Notes under the pieces: generated by a model
Seen by the model: the letters and a program-made list of their open reading frames with translations, nothing else
Databases searched by the model: none
What the model was told of the DNA's origin: nothing
From: Actinomycetes bacterium
GTDB lineage: Bacteria > Actinomycetota > Actinomycetes > Actinomycetales > Beutenbergiaceae
Assembly (NCBI GenBank): GCA_021793935.1
Contig: JAJYRV010000059.1
Span: 1-9,292 of the forward strand
DNA: 9,292 bases
Direction of reading: 5' to 3'
Shown: piece after piece, positions 1 through 7,244 of the stretch
Numbering within the stretch: the first letter of the stretch is position 1
Layout of the letters: every line of letters begins with the position of its first letter
Position numbers and translations under genes: made by a program

Positions 1-1751
1 TTCCGATCGGACAGACGGCGGGTCGCCCGGGCCCGGTCGAGGAACTCCAGGATCGGGATCGCCACGCGGCGGGAGGTGCCGAGCGCTTTGCGGGCGTCGC
101 TCGTGGTGAAGGGTTGAGGAAGGGCGCGCAGCCGGTGCAGCGCGAGTTTCGCCGCATCCGCGGGCAGGACCACCCCGGGGGCGGGGAGGAAGATCCGGCC
201 GAGTCGGGCCGCCGCGGCGAGGTGCGCGTCACTGAGACCGGCGCCGCGGATCTGCTCCCGGGTCGGTGCCCGGAATGGGGCGTGTGCACTCTCGGCCAGC
301 AGTTCTGCGAGCGCCGCCTCCACCTCCGGGGGCAACGCCGCCGACCGGGACGTCACCTTGCCCTCCTGGATCCGCAGCCCCGGGGGGAGGAGGGAGGCGA
401 TGAGTTCCGGGGCCGGGACGCGGAGGCCGTATTCCGCGAGGGCGTGCGCGATTTCGCTGGGCGCGAGCCCGGGGTTGAGCGGTTGGAGGTGGTCGTGGCG
501 GCGCACGATCTGCGCGATCCGCGCGCTCGCCTCCTCCTGCCAGCCTGGGCTCATCCGCCACGGGGAGGTGCCCTGGGTTCGGATCCCCAGGCGGCGCAGC
601 GTGTCGCGGTGGACGACCCCGCGTGCCCTGACTTCGACGTCGAGGTCGGGCTCGGCCCCGCGGCCGCGGAGCTCCCGGGCCCGGGCGAACCGCGGGGGAA
701 GGCCGCTTAGACGGGGAAGGGAACGCAGCGGGGCGGGGTCGGGATCGACGACGAGGGCGCCCCACAGCCGCCGGTCACCCGGGTCGCGCAGAACGGTCCG
801 GTCGCCCTGGCGCAGCGGGACCGGGGCGGGCAGCGTGAGCCGGGCATGGGAGTCATCGAGCAGCTGCATGCGCACCTGGGCGGCGCGCGAGCCGATGTGC
901 CACATCGGGGTGCGCGGGACCCGGCCCGTACCGGTGAGCAGGCGCACGTCGACGACGTCGGTGAGGTGCCACGCCCCCGGTTGCCACAGCGCGTCACCCC
1001 GCCCGAGGTCCTCCACGGCCCCGGTGAGGTTGAGCGCGACCCGGGTGCTCCCGGCAACCCGATCGCGCGGGGTGTTGAGGGATTCCAAGGAGCGAACCCG
1101 GACGCTCCCGGCCGGGCCGAGAAGCTCCTCGCCGGCGGTGATCACCCCCGCGGGCAGTGTTCCGGTGACGACCGTGCCGGCACCCGCGACCGTGAATCTG
1201 CGGTCGATCCACACCCGCACATCGGCGGCGTCGTCCGCTTGCGGTGCCGCTGCTCCGAGCGTGGCGAGCGCGTCGCGCAGCGGCGCCATGCCCTCGCCCG
1301 TCACGGCGCTCACCGGCAGGACCCGGGCTCCGGCGAGCGACGTCCCGGCGATCTCCTCCCGGACCCGATCCGCCGCGGCCCCCGGATCGGCGAGGTCGCA
1401 GCGGGTGATCGCGAAGATCGCCGCCCGGGTGCCGAGGGCGTCGAGCGCGGCGAGGTGTTCGGCGGCTTGGGGCATCCACGGGTCATCGGCCGCGACGGCG
1501 AACAGGGCGAGCGGCACTGAACCGACACCGCTGAGCATCGTCGTGATGAACTTCTCGTGACCGGGGACATCGACGAACGCGATCGTGGTGCCGGCGAAAT
1601 CCGCCCAGGTGAACCCGAGCTCGATCGTGAGCCCGCGCTCGCGTTCCGCCTGCAATCGATCAGGATCCATGCCCGTGAGGGCGCGCACCAACGTCGACTT
1701 ACCGTGATCGACGTGTCCGGCCGTCGCGATGACCACCGACCGCTGGGTCAT
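1..1751 (-). CDS. selB: Selenocysteine-specific elongation factor SelB (C-terminus cut by window edge)
   Basis: SelB is a GTPase that carries Sec-tRNA-Sec to the ribosome and binds the SECIS hairpin of selenoprotein mRNAs. The frame is open from ATG at 1751 to the window edge, giving 583 codons with no stop. The G domain shows the P-loop GHVDHGKST at residues 12-20, DVPGHEK from D61, and TRCD at 116-119 in the place of the NKxD box; SelB proteins normally have T rather than N there, so this is not damage. The last visible residues (LGTSRRVAIPILEFLDRARATRRLSD) match the RNA-binding winged-helix end of SelB, so probably only about 5-20 residues are missing. The start codon overlaps the selA stop as ATGA, which suggests translational coupling. 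Identity is very secure from the G domain, the C-terminal motif and the adjacent selA and tRNA-Sec. Confidence 0.96.
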   Translation of the reverse strand, partial: MTQRSVVIATAGHVDHGKSTLVRALTGMDPDRLQAERERGLTIELGFTWADFAGTTIAFVDVPGHEKFITTMLSGVGSVPLALFAVAADDPWMPQAAEHLAALDALGTRAAIFAITRCDLADPGAAADRVREEIAGTSLAGARVLPVSAVTGEGMAPLRDALATLGAAAPQADDAADVRVWIDRRFTVAGAGTVVTGTLPAGVITAGEELLGPAGSVRVRSLESLNTPRDRVAGSTRVALNLTGAVEDLGRGDALWQPGAWHLTDVVDVRLLTGTGRVPRTPMWHIGSRAAQVRMQLLDDSHARLTLPAPVPLRQGDRTVLRDPGDRRLWGALVVDPDPAPLRSLPRLSGLPPRFARARELRGRGAEPDLDVEVRARGVVHRDTLRRLGIRTQGTSPWRMSPGWQEEASARIAQIVRRHDHLQPLNPGLAPSEIAHALAEYGLRVPAPELIASLLPPGLRIQEGKVTSRSAALPPEVEAALAELLAESAHAPFRAPTREQIRGAGLSDAHLAAAARLGRIFLPAPGVVLPADAAKLALHRLRALPQPFTTSDARKALGTSRRVAIPILEFLDRARATRRLSDR

Positions 1752-3070
1752 GGGCCGCCCTCGGTGAGAACCATGTTGAGGGCGCTGATGAGGGCGGCAT
1801 CCTCGCGCGGGTCGACGGCGATGAGGTCGAGGAGTACCTGCCCGCCCCGCACCCGCCCCATGATGGCGGGGCGCTGGGCCCGCAGCGCCGCTGCGTGTTT
1901 CTCCGGCAGTGCGACCGCGGCGGAGGGCAGGTGCACGCCTGGAGCGCCGCCCCCACCCACGGCCGCCTCGGTGTCGATGACCCGCCCGCCCGTGGCCTCG
2001 GCGATGCGGCGTGCGCGCCCGCGTAGTTCCTCGCGCGTGCGGGCGAGCGCGGCGACCACCGGCGGCGGGGGTCCGAGCAGGGTGGCTTCGAGGGCGGCGA
2101 GGGTGAGTTTATCGACCCGGAGGGCGCGGGCGAGGGGGTGGCGCCGGAGCCGGTGGATTAGTTCGGGTTCACCCAGGAGCAGCCCCGCCTGCGGGCCGCC
2201 GAGGAGTTTATCTCCCGAGGCGATCACGAGCGAGGCGCCCTCGCGCAAGGCCGTGCGCGCATCGGGTTCATCGGGAAGGCGTGGGTGCGGGCGGAGCAGG
2301 CCCGAGCCGATATCGGCGACGATGGGAACCCCCGCCTCCCGGGCGAGCACGTCGATTCCCACCCCGCCGGCGAAGCCCTCGACGAGGAAGTTCGAGGGAT
2401 GCACCTTGAGTACGAAACCCGTGCGCGCATCGATCGCCTCCAGGTAATCCCGCAGGTGGGTTCGGTTCGTCGTGCCGACCTCGCGGATCTCCACGCCCGT
2501 GGCGGCGATGAGCTCAGGAATGCGGAACCCGTCGCCGATCTCGACCATCTCGCCCCGAGAGAGCACGACGTTCCCCGCCGGTGCGAGCACGTGGCAGGCG
2601 AGAGCGATCGCGGCGGCACCGTTGTTCACCACGTGCGCCTCGGCCCCCGCCGCGGCCGCTAGCGCCGCGATCGCTGCCTGCCCGCGCGGCGAGCGGCGGC
2701 CCGTGTGAAGGTCGAGCTCGACATCCGTCGCACCGGCCGCCTGAACGAGCGCCGCCTGCGCCGCCTCCGACAGGGGCGCGCGCCCGAGATTCGTATGCAC
2801 GACGATTCCGGTGGCGTTGATGACCTCGCGCAAGCTCGTGGGCGCGGAGGGGAGGGCGTCGGCGATGGTAGCGGCGAGGCGCGCCGCCGCTGCGTCGCTG
2901 GGCTCCGGGCTCGGAGCCGGGGTGGTGGCAGCCTCCGCGCGCACTTCCGCGAGGGCAGCGCGAACCCGGCCCGTGACGAAGCTGCGCCCGAGCGTATCGA
3001 TCGCGCGGCGCAGCGGGGGCTCGCCCAGGACGCGGTCCACCGAGGGTATCGATCGTCGAGGGTCGTTCAC
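1748..3070 (-). CDS. selA: L-seryl-tRNA(Sec) selenium transferase SelA
   Basis: SelA is the cytoplasmic PLP enzyme that converts Ser-tRNA-Sec to Sec-tRNA-Sec using selenophosphate. The product is 440 aa, near the usual bacterial SelA length. It has the N-terminal tRNA-binding helices, NATGIVVHTNLGRAPLS (85-101), GTTNRTHLRDY (199-209), and the PLP-lysine motif SGDKLLGGPQAG with K288 as the expected Schiff-base lysine. I chose GTG at 3070 (reading NDPRRSIPSVDRVL after it) because GGAAGG lies 5 nt upstream and the family N-terminus begins there. The frame stays open to 3463, but that extension would run through the tRNA-Sec gene and antisense to the start of selD, so it is rejected. The gene begins 37 nt after the tRNA-Sec 3' end and overlaps selB by 4 nt, so the three are probably co-transcribed. 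Confidence 0.96.
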   Translation of the reverse strand: MNDPRRSIPSVDRVLGEPPLRRAIDTLGRSFVTGRVRAALAEVRAEAATTPAPSPEPSDAAAARLAATIADALPSAPTSLREVINATGIVVHTNLGRAPLSEAAQAALVQAAGATDVELDLHTGRRSPRGQAAIAALAAAAGAEAHVVNNGAAAIALACHVLAPAGNVVLSRGEMVEIGDGFRIPELIAATGVEIREVGTTNRTHLRDYLEAIDARTGFVLKVHPSNFLVEGFAGGVGIDVLAREAGVPIVADIGSGLLRPHPRLPDEPDARTALREGASLVIASGDKLLGGPQAGLLLGEPELIHRLRRHPLARALRVDKLTLAALEATLLGPPPPVVAALARTREELRGRARRIAEATGGRVIDTEAAVGGGGAPGVHLPSAAVALPEKHAAALRAQRPAIMGRVRGGQVLLDLIAVDPREDAALISALNMVLTEGGP

Positions 3071-3107
3071 TCCCACCTTCCTTGGCTCGCTCGCACCGCC
3101 TGAGTCT

Positions 3108-3202
3108 TGGCGGAGGCGGACGGGAATCGAACCCGCCTGGCCGAGTTGCTCGGCCACAACGGTTTTGAAGACCGCGCCCGTCACCAGACGAGGTACGCCT
3201 CC
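3108..3202 (-). tRNA. selC: tRNA-Sec (anticodon TCA)
   Basis: This 95-nt gene includes an encoded CCA (complement of 3108-3110) and discriminator G. The anticodon TCA is the complement of 3166-3168, in the loop CTTCAAA. Sec-specific features are a 6-bp D stem (3187-3192 with 3177-3182) closed by a 4-nt loop TGGT, and an 8-bp variable arm (3149-3156 with 3138-3145) with loop CAA. The T loop is TTCGATT. The acceptor has seven Watson-Crick pairs. The eighth position would be a T-C mismatch in the canonical 8+5 fold, but a 7+6 fold pairs fully, with one G-T wobble in the T stem. It sits directly upstream of selA and diverges from selD. Length, long variable arm, TCA anticodon and neighbours make the call very secure. 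Confidence 0.98.
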
Positions 3203-3260
3203 AGTGCCTAAGCCTAGACCCTGTAAGAATGGGAGGGCCCGACGTTGACCTGGAGGACCG
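3203..3260. promoter_or_regulatory. Divergent selC-selA-selB / selD intergenic region
   Basis: This 58-bp gap must hold the selD leader and probably the promoter for tRNA-Sec. On the minus strand a TAGGCT hexamer (3216-3211) sits 8 nt before the tRNA 5' end and could be a -10 box, but no good -35 is present. On the plus strand TAAGAAT (3224-3230) is a weak -10-like candidate. GGAGG at 3252-3256 is the selD ribosome-binding site, 4 nt before its ATG. The promoter elements are guesses; the divergent arrangement and the RBS are seen directly. Confidence 0.35.
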
Positions 3261-4235
3261 ATGGTGAGACTCACCCAATTTGCCGCCGGTGGCGGCTGCG
3301 CGTGCAAAGTTCCTGCCAATGAACTGGAGGAACTCCTCGGAGATCTGCCAGGGTTCGACGATGAGAACCTACTCGTGGGCCTGGACAACGGTGACGATGC
3401 GGCGGCCGTGCGCATCAACGGCGGCCAGGCGGTCATCGCCACGGCGGACTTCTTCACCCCCATCGTTGATGATCCCTACGACTTCGGCCGGATCGCCGCC
3501 GCTAACGCCCTCTCCGATGTCTACGCGATGGGCGGGGACCCCCTGGTGGCGCTCAACCTCCTCTCCTGGCCCCGGGAGGCCATCGATTTCGCGCACGCGG
3601 CGGAAGTGATGCGCGGCGGGGCCGACATCTGCCGGGAAGCGAACTGCCACCTCGCCGGCGGGCACAGCATCGACGACAAAGAACCCAAATACGGCCTCGC
3701 CGTCACCGGCATCGCCGATCCGGATCGGCTGCTGCGAAACGACGCGGCCGCGCCCGGACTACCGCTCACGCTGACCAAGCCCCTCGGAGTTGGGGTGTTG
3801 AGTAACCGGCACAAGGCTACGGGGGAGAATATCAACCACGCGATCGCATCGATGGTGACGCTCAACCGCGACGCCTCGAAGGCCGCGCTCGCGGCGGGGG
3901 CCGCCGCGGCCACGGACGTGACCGGGTTCGGGCTGCTCGGCCACGCCTACAAGATGGCGCGGGCCTCGAACGTCAGCCTCGTCATCGACGGCGGCGCCGT
4001 TCCCTACCTCGAGGGAGCGCGCGAGGCCGCGGCCGCCGGATACATCCCGGGCGGGAGCAGGCGGAACCTGGACTGGGTGCGCCCGCACCTGACCAGTTCC
4101 CGGGAGGACCTCGACCTGGTGCTCCTCGCCGACGCCCAAACCTCGGGGGGATTGCTCGTCGCCGGGGAACTCCCGGGCTACCCGGTCATCGGTCACGTGG
4201 AACCGCGCGGCGAGACCCCATTGGTGGTCCGGTGA
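3261..4235 (+). CDS. selD: Selenide, water dikinase (selenophosphate synthetase) SelD
   Basis: SelD makes monoselenophosphate from selenide and ATP, the selenium donor for SelA. The 324-aa protein has the catalytic signature GGCACK with C13 and K16, equivalent to the E. coli Cys17/Lys20 pair; this is the cysteine form, with no in-frame UGA at that position. Further family motifs are GDDAAAV (D45, D46), TADFFTPIVDDP with D64 at the metal-binding Asp, LAGGHSIDD (131-139), ATDVTGFG with D219, and TSGGLLVA (294-301). The AIRS N- and C-domains follow in order. The segment after TSGGLL is shorter than in E. coli SelD, running directly into GYPVIGHV. GGAGG at 3252-3256 supports the ATG. It is divergent from tRNA-Sec and 18 nt upstream of a kinase gene in the same frame. 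Function is secure. Confidence 0.96.
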   Translation: MVRLTQFAAGGGCACKVPANELEELLGDLPGFDDENLLVGLDNGDDAAAVRINGGQAVIATADFFTPIVDDPYDFGRIAAANALSDVYAMGGDPLVALNLLSWPREAIDFAHAAEVMRGGADICREANCHLAGGHSIDDKEPKYGLAVTGIADPDRLLRNDAAAPGLPLTLTKPLGVGVLSNRHKATGENINHAIASMVTLNRDASKAALAAGAAAATDVTGFGLLGHAYKMARASNVSLVIDGGAVPYLEGAREAAAAGYIPGGSRRNLDWVRPHLTSSREDLDLVLLADAQTSGGLLVAGELPGYPVIGHVEPRGETPLVVR

Positions 4236-4245
4236 GGCAGGCAAT

Positions 4246-4269
4246 GAACCATAATGAAGGTCATGGTTC
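4246..4269 (+). promoter_or_regulatory. Hairpin over the kinase start, just after the selD stop
   Basis: GAACCAT (4246-4252) and ATGGTTC (4263-4269) form a perfect 7-bp stem with a 10-nt loop AATGAAGGTC. The loop contains the ATG at 4254 and a GAAGG purine run. It begins 10 nt after the selD UGA (4233-4235) and overlaps the second in-frame UGA (4245-4247). It could mask or set initiation of the kinase, or, more speculatively, act as a SECIS-like element. The pairing is seen; the role is inferred. Confidence 0.4.
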
Positions 4270-4913
4270 CCGACCCCGTACTGTTTGACCTCCCCGAAGG
4301 GAGCCGGCGCCTCACCCGGCGGGTCGTGCTCCTCACCGGAGCCTCCGGATCGGGGAAAACCTCCCTCGTGCGCCGGCTCGGGATTCCCACCATCACCCTC
4401 GATGATTTCTACTTCGACCACGACGAGCCCGGCCTGCCCGAACGGTTCGGGATCGTGGATTGGGACGACCCGGCCACGTGGAATCGGCGCGCGGCGGTGG
4501 AGGCCCTCCTGCAGGTGTGCCGGGAGGGAGAGGCGGACGTGCCGATCTACGACATTCCCACCTCGACCCGAACCGGAAGCCGGCGGTTCATCGCCGATGG
4601 CAGCCCGATCGTCGTCGCGGAAGGGATATTTGCCGCAGAAATAGTTCGCGAGCTGCACGCGGAGCAGGTGCTCGCCGACGCGATCGTCATCGCCCGGCCG
4701 AGATTCACCACCTTCTGGTTCCGGCTCCTTCGGGATCTGGGCGAGGCGCGCAAACCCCCGCTCACTCTCGTGCGGCGGGGATGGGCGCTGCTGCGAGCAG
4801 AACCGGGACAGCTGCAGAAATGGCAGGCCCAGGGCTGCCGGAAACTCAGCCCGGCGAAAGCCGAGCACTGCATCCGCGAGCTGATCTCCCGGCCCGCCGA
4901 GCCTGCCGCCTGA
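4254..4913 (+). CDS. Uridine kinase-like P-loop NTPase
   Basis: This 219-aa protein belongs to the uridine kinase/phosphoribulokinase-like P-loop group, which phosphorylates nucleosides or similar small molecules; the substrate here cannot be read. It has Walker A GASGSGKT (29-36), LDDFYFD (49-55), VDWDDP (68-73), YDIPTSTRT (99-107) and VAEGIFAAEIV (121-131), in the order expected of uridine kinases. The C-terminal third is basic and helical. The gene lies 18 nt after selD, in the same frame, so co-transcription is likely. The start is uncertain: ATG 4254 has only a distant purine stretch, while ATG 4263 has GAAGG just 2 nt away. Both sit in a predicted hairpin (4246-4269). It converges tail-to-tail with the amidohydrolase, with 8 nt between stop codons. 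A selenium-related role is inference from position only. Confidence 0.85.
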   Translation: MKVMVPDPVLFDLPEGSRRLTRRVVLLTGASGSGKTSLVRRLGIPTITLDDFYFDHDEPGLPERFGIVDWDDPATWNRRAAVEALLQVCREGEADVPIYDIPTSTRTGSRRFIADGSPIVVAEGIFAAEIVRELHAEQVLADAIVIARPRFTTFWFRLLRDLGEARKPPLTLVRRGWALLRAEPGQLQKWQAQGCRKLSPAKAEHCIRELISRPAEPAA

Positions 4914-4921
4914 CCAGCGCC

Positions 4922-6079
4922 TTACCCGGGGTAGGAGTACACCTCTTCACCCTTGATGAACACCCGCTGCGCCCGCTGCATCACGTCGAGCGGATCGCCG
5001 CTCCAGATCGCGACGTCGGCGAGTTTGCCCGGGGCGAGCGACCCCACCCGGTCGGCGATGCCGAGCACCTTGGCGGGGTTGATCGTCACGGCCCGCAGCG
5101 CCGTCTCCCGGTCGAGACCTTCCTTCACGGCGAGCGTTGCCTGGTGAATGAGGAAGTTGATGGGGGTGACCGGGTGATCGGTGATGATGGAGATCTCCAC
5201 GCCCGCCTTGGCAAGTTTGCCCGGGTTGGCAAGCGACCGGTTGCGCAGCTCCACCTTGGAACGGGAGGTGAACAGCGGGCCGATGAGCACCGGCACGCCC
5301 CGCTCGGCAACAAGGTCCGCGACGAGGTGCGCCTCCGTGCCGTGGTCGAGCACGAGGTCGTAACCGAACTCCTGCGCCACCCGCAGGGCAGTGGCGATGT
5401 CATCGGCGCGGTGGCAGTGCTGGCGCCACGGGATCTCCTTGTTCAGCACCATCGCGACCGACTCATTCTTCAGGTCGCGAGCATCGAAGGGGCCCTCCGC
5501 CGCCTGCTGTTTAGCGAGATAGTTCTGGGCGTCGACGAAGGCCTGCCGCAGGACGCTGGCGACCCCGAGCCGGGTGGAGGGCATCTTCTTCTGGTTGTTG
5601 TACACCCGCTTGGGATTCTCCCCGAGCGCCGATTTCACTCCGACGGGGGAGCGCAACACCATCTGATCGACGACCGTGCCGTGGGTGTGGATGGCCACGC
5701 AGAGCCCACCGACGACGTTGCCCGAACCGGGGTTCACGCCCACCGCCGTGACTCCGCCTTCGAGGGCGTCACGAAAGCCGGCCTCGGAGGGATTGATCGC
5801 GTCGATCGCGCGCACCTGGGCGGTCACCGGGTCGGTCATCTCATTCGTGTCCTCCCCCTCCCAGCCCTCGGCTTCCTCCGCGGTGCCCAGGTGGGTGTGC
5901 GCATCGACGAGGCCGGGCAGGACCCACGTGCCACCGGCATCAACCTGGCGGGCACCTGCGGGAATCTCGACGTCGGTGCCGAGTGCCTCGATCGTGCCGT
6001 CCTTGATGAGCACCGTTCCGGTGAAGGGCTCGCCCTCGATGGGTACGACGTATCCGTTCGTGATCGCAAAAAGACTCAT
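4922..6079 (-). CDS. Imidazolonepropionase-like metal-dependent amidohydrolase
   Basis: This 385-aa cytoplasmic enzyme belongs to the amidohydrolase superfamily, imidazolonepropionase-related branch; the substrate is not identifiable. It has the N-terminal beta-sandwich segment (GTVLIKDGTIEALG), the metal motif LPGLVDAHTHLG with H61 and H63, histidines at HCH (221-223) and DHG (245-247), and the late catalytic Asp in TDHP (D301). The C-terminus NPAKVLGIADRVGSLAPGKLADVAIW is the usual amidohydrolase ending. The ATG at 6079 begins the family N-terminus (SLFAITNGYVVPIEGEPF) with AGGA about 9 nt upstream. The open frame extends to 6202, but the extra 41 residues have no family character and would overlap the divergent membrane gene. 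It converges with the kinase on the left. No signal peptide is visible. Confidence 0.88.
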   Translation of the reverse strand: MSLFAITNGYVVPIEGEPFTGTVLIKDGTIEALGTDVEIPAGARQVDAGGTWVLPGLVDAHTHLGTAEEAEGWEGEDTNEMTDPVTAQVRAIDAINPSEAGFRDALEGGVTAVGVNPGSGNVVGGLCVAIHTHGTVVDQMVLRSPVGVKSALGENPKRVYNNQKKMPSTRLGVASVLRQAFVDAQNYLAKQQAAEGPFDARDLKNESVAMVLNKEIPWRQHCHRADDIATALRVAQEFGYDLVLDHGTEAHLVADLVAERGVPVLIGPLFTSRSKVELRNRSLANPGKLAKAGVEISIITDHPVTPINFLIHQATLAVKEGLDRETALRAVTINPAKVLGIADRVGSLAPGKLADVAIWSGDPLDVMQRAQRVFIKGEEVYSYPG

Positions 6080-6143
6080 ACCCCGATCCTGCCATGTCCG
6101 GCCCCCGAGCACCGGGCAGGAACAACGGTGAGATGATGGGGGC

Positions 6144-6404
6144 GTGTACTCCTCCCGCCCGCCCGCGCGCCCGTGGGTGAATGCGATCGCGTTCGCACTC
6201 ATCCTCGCCGGCGCGGTGTTCGCCTACTTGCTGTACCGGCTGCATCGGTTCGCGAAAGCCTCAGAAGGGTCGGTGAATGAGATCACGCTCACCGGCGCGG
6301 ACATGATCCTGCTGGGCGGCGGGGCGCTCGCAAGCTGGATCATCGCCGGAGTGCTCCTGCGGTGGCAACGGCGCCGGGACCAGGCAGGCGACGCCGATTC
6401 ATAA
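6144..6404 (+). CDS. Small two-helix membrane protein
   Basis: This is an 86-aa protein starting with GTG at 6144, preceded by the purine-rich run GATGATGGGGG. I do not recognise a named family. It has two hydrophobic segments, about residues 12-32 and 52-72, joined by a polar linker (LHRFAKASEGSVNEITLTG). The C-terminus LLRWQRRRDQAGDADS is basic then acidic, and the arginines after the second helix suggest both ends face the cytoplasm. It diverges from the amidohydrolase with 64 nt between the two start codons. That gap holds an inverted pair CCTGCC (6088-6093) and GGCAGG (6115-6120), of unknown meaning. It converges on the DUF2382 gene with 33 nt between stops. Coding is supported by GC-rich third positions and clear membrane-segment design; function is unknown. 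Confidence 0.75.
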   Translation: MYSSRPPARPWVNAIAFALILAGAVFAYLLYRLHRFAKASEGSVNEITLTGADMILLGGGALASWIIAGVLLRWQRRRDQAGDADS

Positions 6405-6437
6405 TCGCGGCGAGGCCCGCACGGTCTCGAGGCCGGG

Positions 6438-7208
6438 TCAGCGCCGGCGGCGCCGGTCGTCGGTGTCGAGGTCGATCTCCTCATGGGCGAGGTCCTCGGA
6501 GATGTCCTCCTGCTCGGTGACCGTCTCCTTATCGAGCCGCACCCGTTCAACCGGCACAGTCTCCTTATCAACGCCGACTCGTTCCTCATTCAAGGTGATG
6601 TCGTGCTCGTCCTCAGTGAGGTTCGGGCCGCTCATCGCCTCCCGGGCGTTCTCATCCGTGATCGGTTCGCGTTCCACCCGGAGCTCTTCATGCTGCACGG
6701 GAACGGTGATGTTCTGACTTTCCGTCACGACGTGTTTGCGCAGGCGTGCCCGTTCGGCCGGAACGCTCTGCTTGTCAACGTGTAGCCGCTCCTCCGAGCG
6801 AGTCATCGCATCCTGGGAGTCACGCCCGCCCCGGTGGCCTTCGCCGTGTTCCTGCCGGGCGTGCTCGTGGTGCCCGTCCCCTCGGCGGTCCGTGCCCTGT
6901 GCGCCGAAGTAGTAATCCCAGATCTGCTCCTGCTGGGGATCGGTGAGCGCGTCGTCGGCATCGATTCGCGGGGCGTCCTTGACCATGTCCTTGTTGAAGG
7001 TGACGTGCACGGCGTCACCGTCGAAGGTCGCCCCCTGGAGCGGGACGAAGGATTCCGACATGCCGAACAGGCCGGTTGCCACGCTGACGAACAACGGCTG
7101 GCCGCTATCGTCGTCGACAAATACTTGCTTGACCGTTCCGACCTTCGCGTCGTCCTGATCGACGACCTTGGAGTCGAAAACGCTGTTGATGTTGCTGGAG
7201 TCAATCAT
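6438..7208 (-). CDS. PRC-barrel and DUF2382 domain protein
   Basis: The 256-aa hydrophilic protein has an N-terminal PRC-barrel (about residues 1-80; VFDSKVVDQDDAKVGTVKQVFVDD) followed by a His/Gly/Glu-rich linker (about 108-132). The C-terminal DUF2382 region resembles the YsnF/AvaK group often annotated as stress-related. DUF2382 appears twice here: EERLHVDKQSVPAERARL from 139 and EERVGVDKETVPVERVRL from 208. The tail is five arginines. No signal peptide or membrane segment is seen, so it is probably cytoplasmic. I prefer ATG 7208 because AAAGGA lies 8 nt upstream; ATG 7217, three residues earlier, has its purine run directly against the start. The membrane gene upstream ends 36 nt before this start, so they probably form an operon. 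The molecular function of the family is not established. Confidence 0.88.
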   Translation of the reverse strand: MIDSSNINSVFDSKVVDQDDAKVGTVKQVFVDDDSGQPLFVSVATGLFGMSESFVPLQGATFDGDAVHVTFNKDMVKDAPRIDADDALTDPQQEQIWDYYFGAQGTDRRGDGHHEHARQEHGEGHRGGRDSQDAMTRSEERLHVDKQSVPAERARLRKHVVTESQNITVPVQHEELRVEREPITDENAREAMSGPNLTEDEHDITLNEERVGVDKETVPVERVRLDKETVTEQEDISEDLAHEEIDLDTDDRRRRR

Positions 7209-7244
7209 TCTGTTCATCCTTTTCTCTCATGGAGTGGGTGATGG

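Noticed and set aside
1395..1406. Degenerate NKxD box in SelB suggesting loss of GTP binding
   Set aside because: TRCD fits the T-K/R-x-D form normally found in SelB, and the rest of the G domain is intact.
358..1560. 400-codon plus-strand open frame opposite selB
   Set aside because: It is antisense to a clear SelB GTPase. The product is a low-complexity Arg/Ser/Ala-rich sequence with no domain, typical of a high-GC shadow frame.
3261..3310. SelD as a selenoprotein itself (UGA at the catalytic position)
   Set aside because: The catalytic codon at position 13 is TGC (Cys), not TGA.
3071..3463. Upstream extension of the selA frame
   Set aside because: It runs through tRNA-Sec and antisense to the start of selD; the extra residues have no SelA character and the GTG at 3070 has a good RBS.
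3759..4868. 369-codon minus-strand frame opposite selD and the kinase
   Set aside because: Both opposite genes have unmistakable family motifs; this frame is Gly/Pro/Arg-rich without recognisable motifs.
4460..6136. 558-codon plus-strand frame opposite the amidohydrolase
   Set aside because: It overlaps the kinase in another frame and is antisense to an amidohydrolase with all its metal motifs; composition is typical of an antisense high-GC frame.
6080..6202. 41-residue N-terminal extension of the amidohydrolase
   Set aside because: It would overlap the divergent membrane gene and adds no family sequence; ATG 6079 begins the conserved N-terminus.
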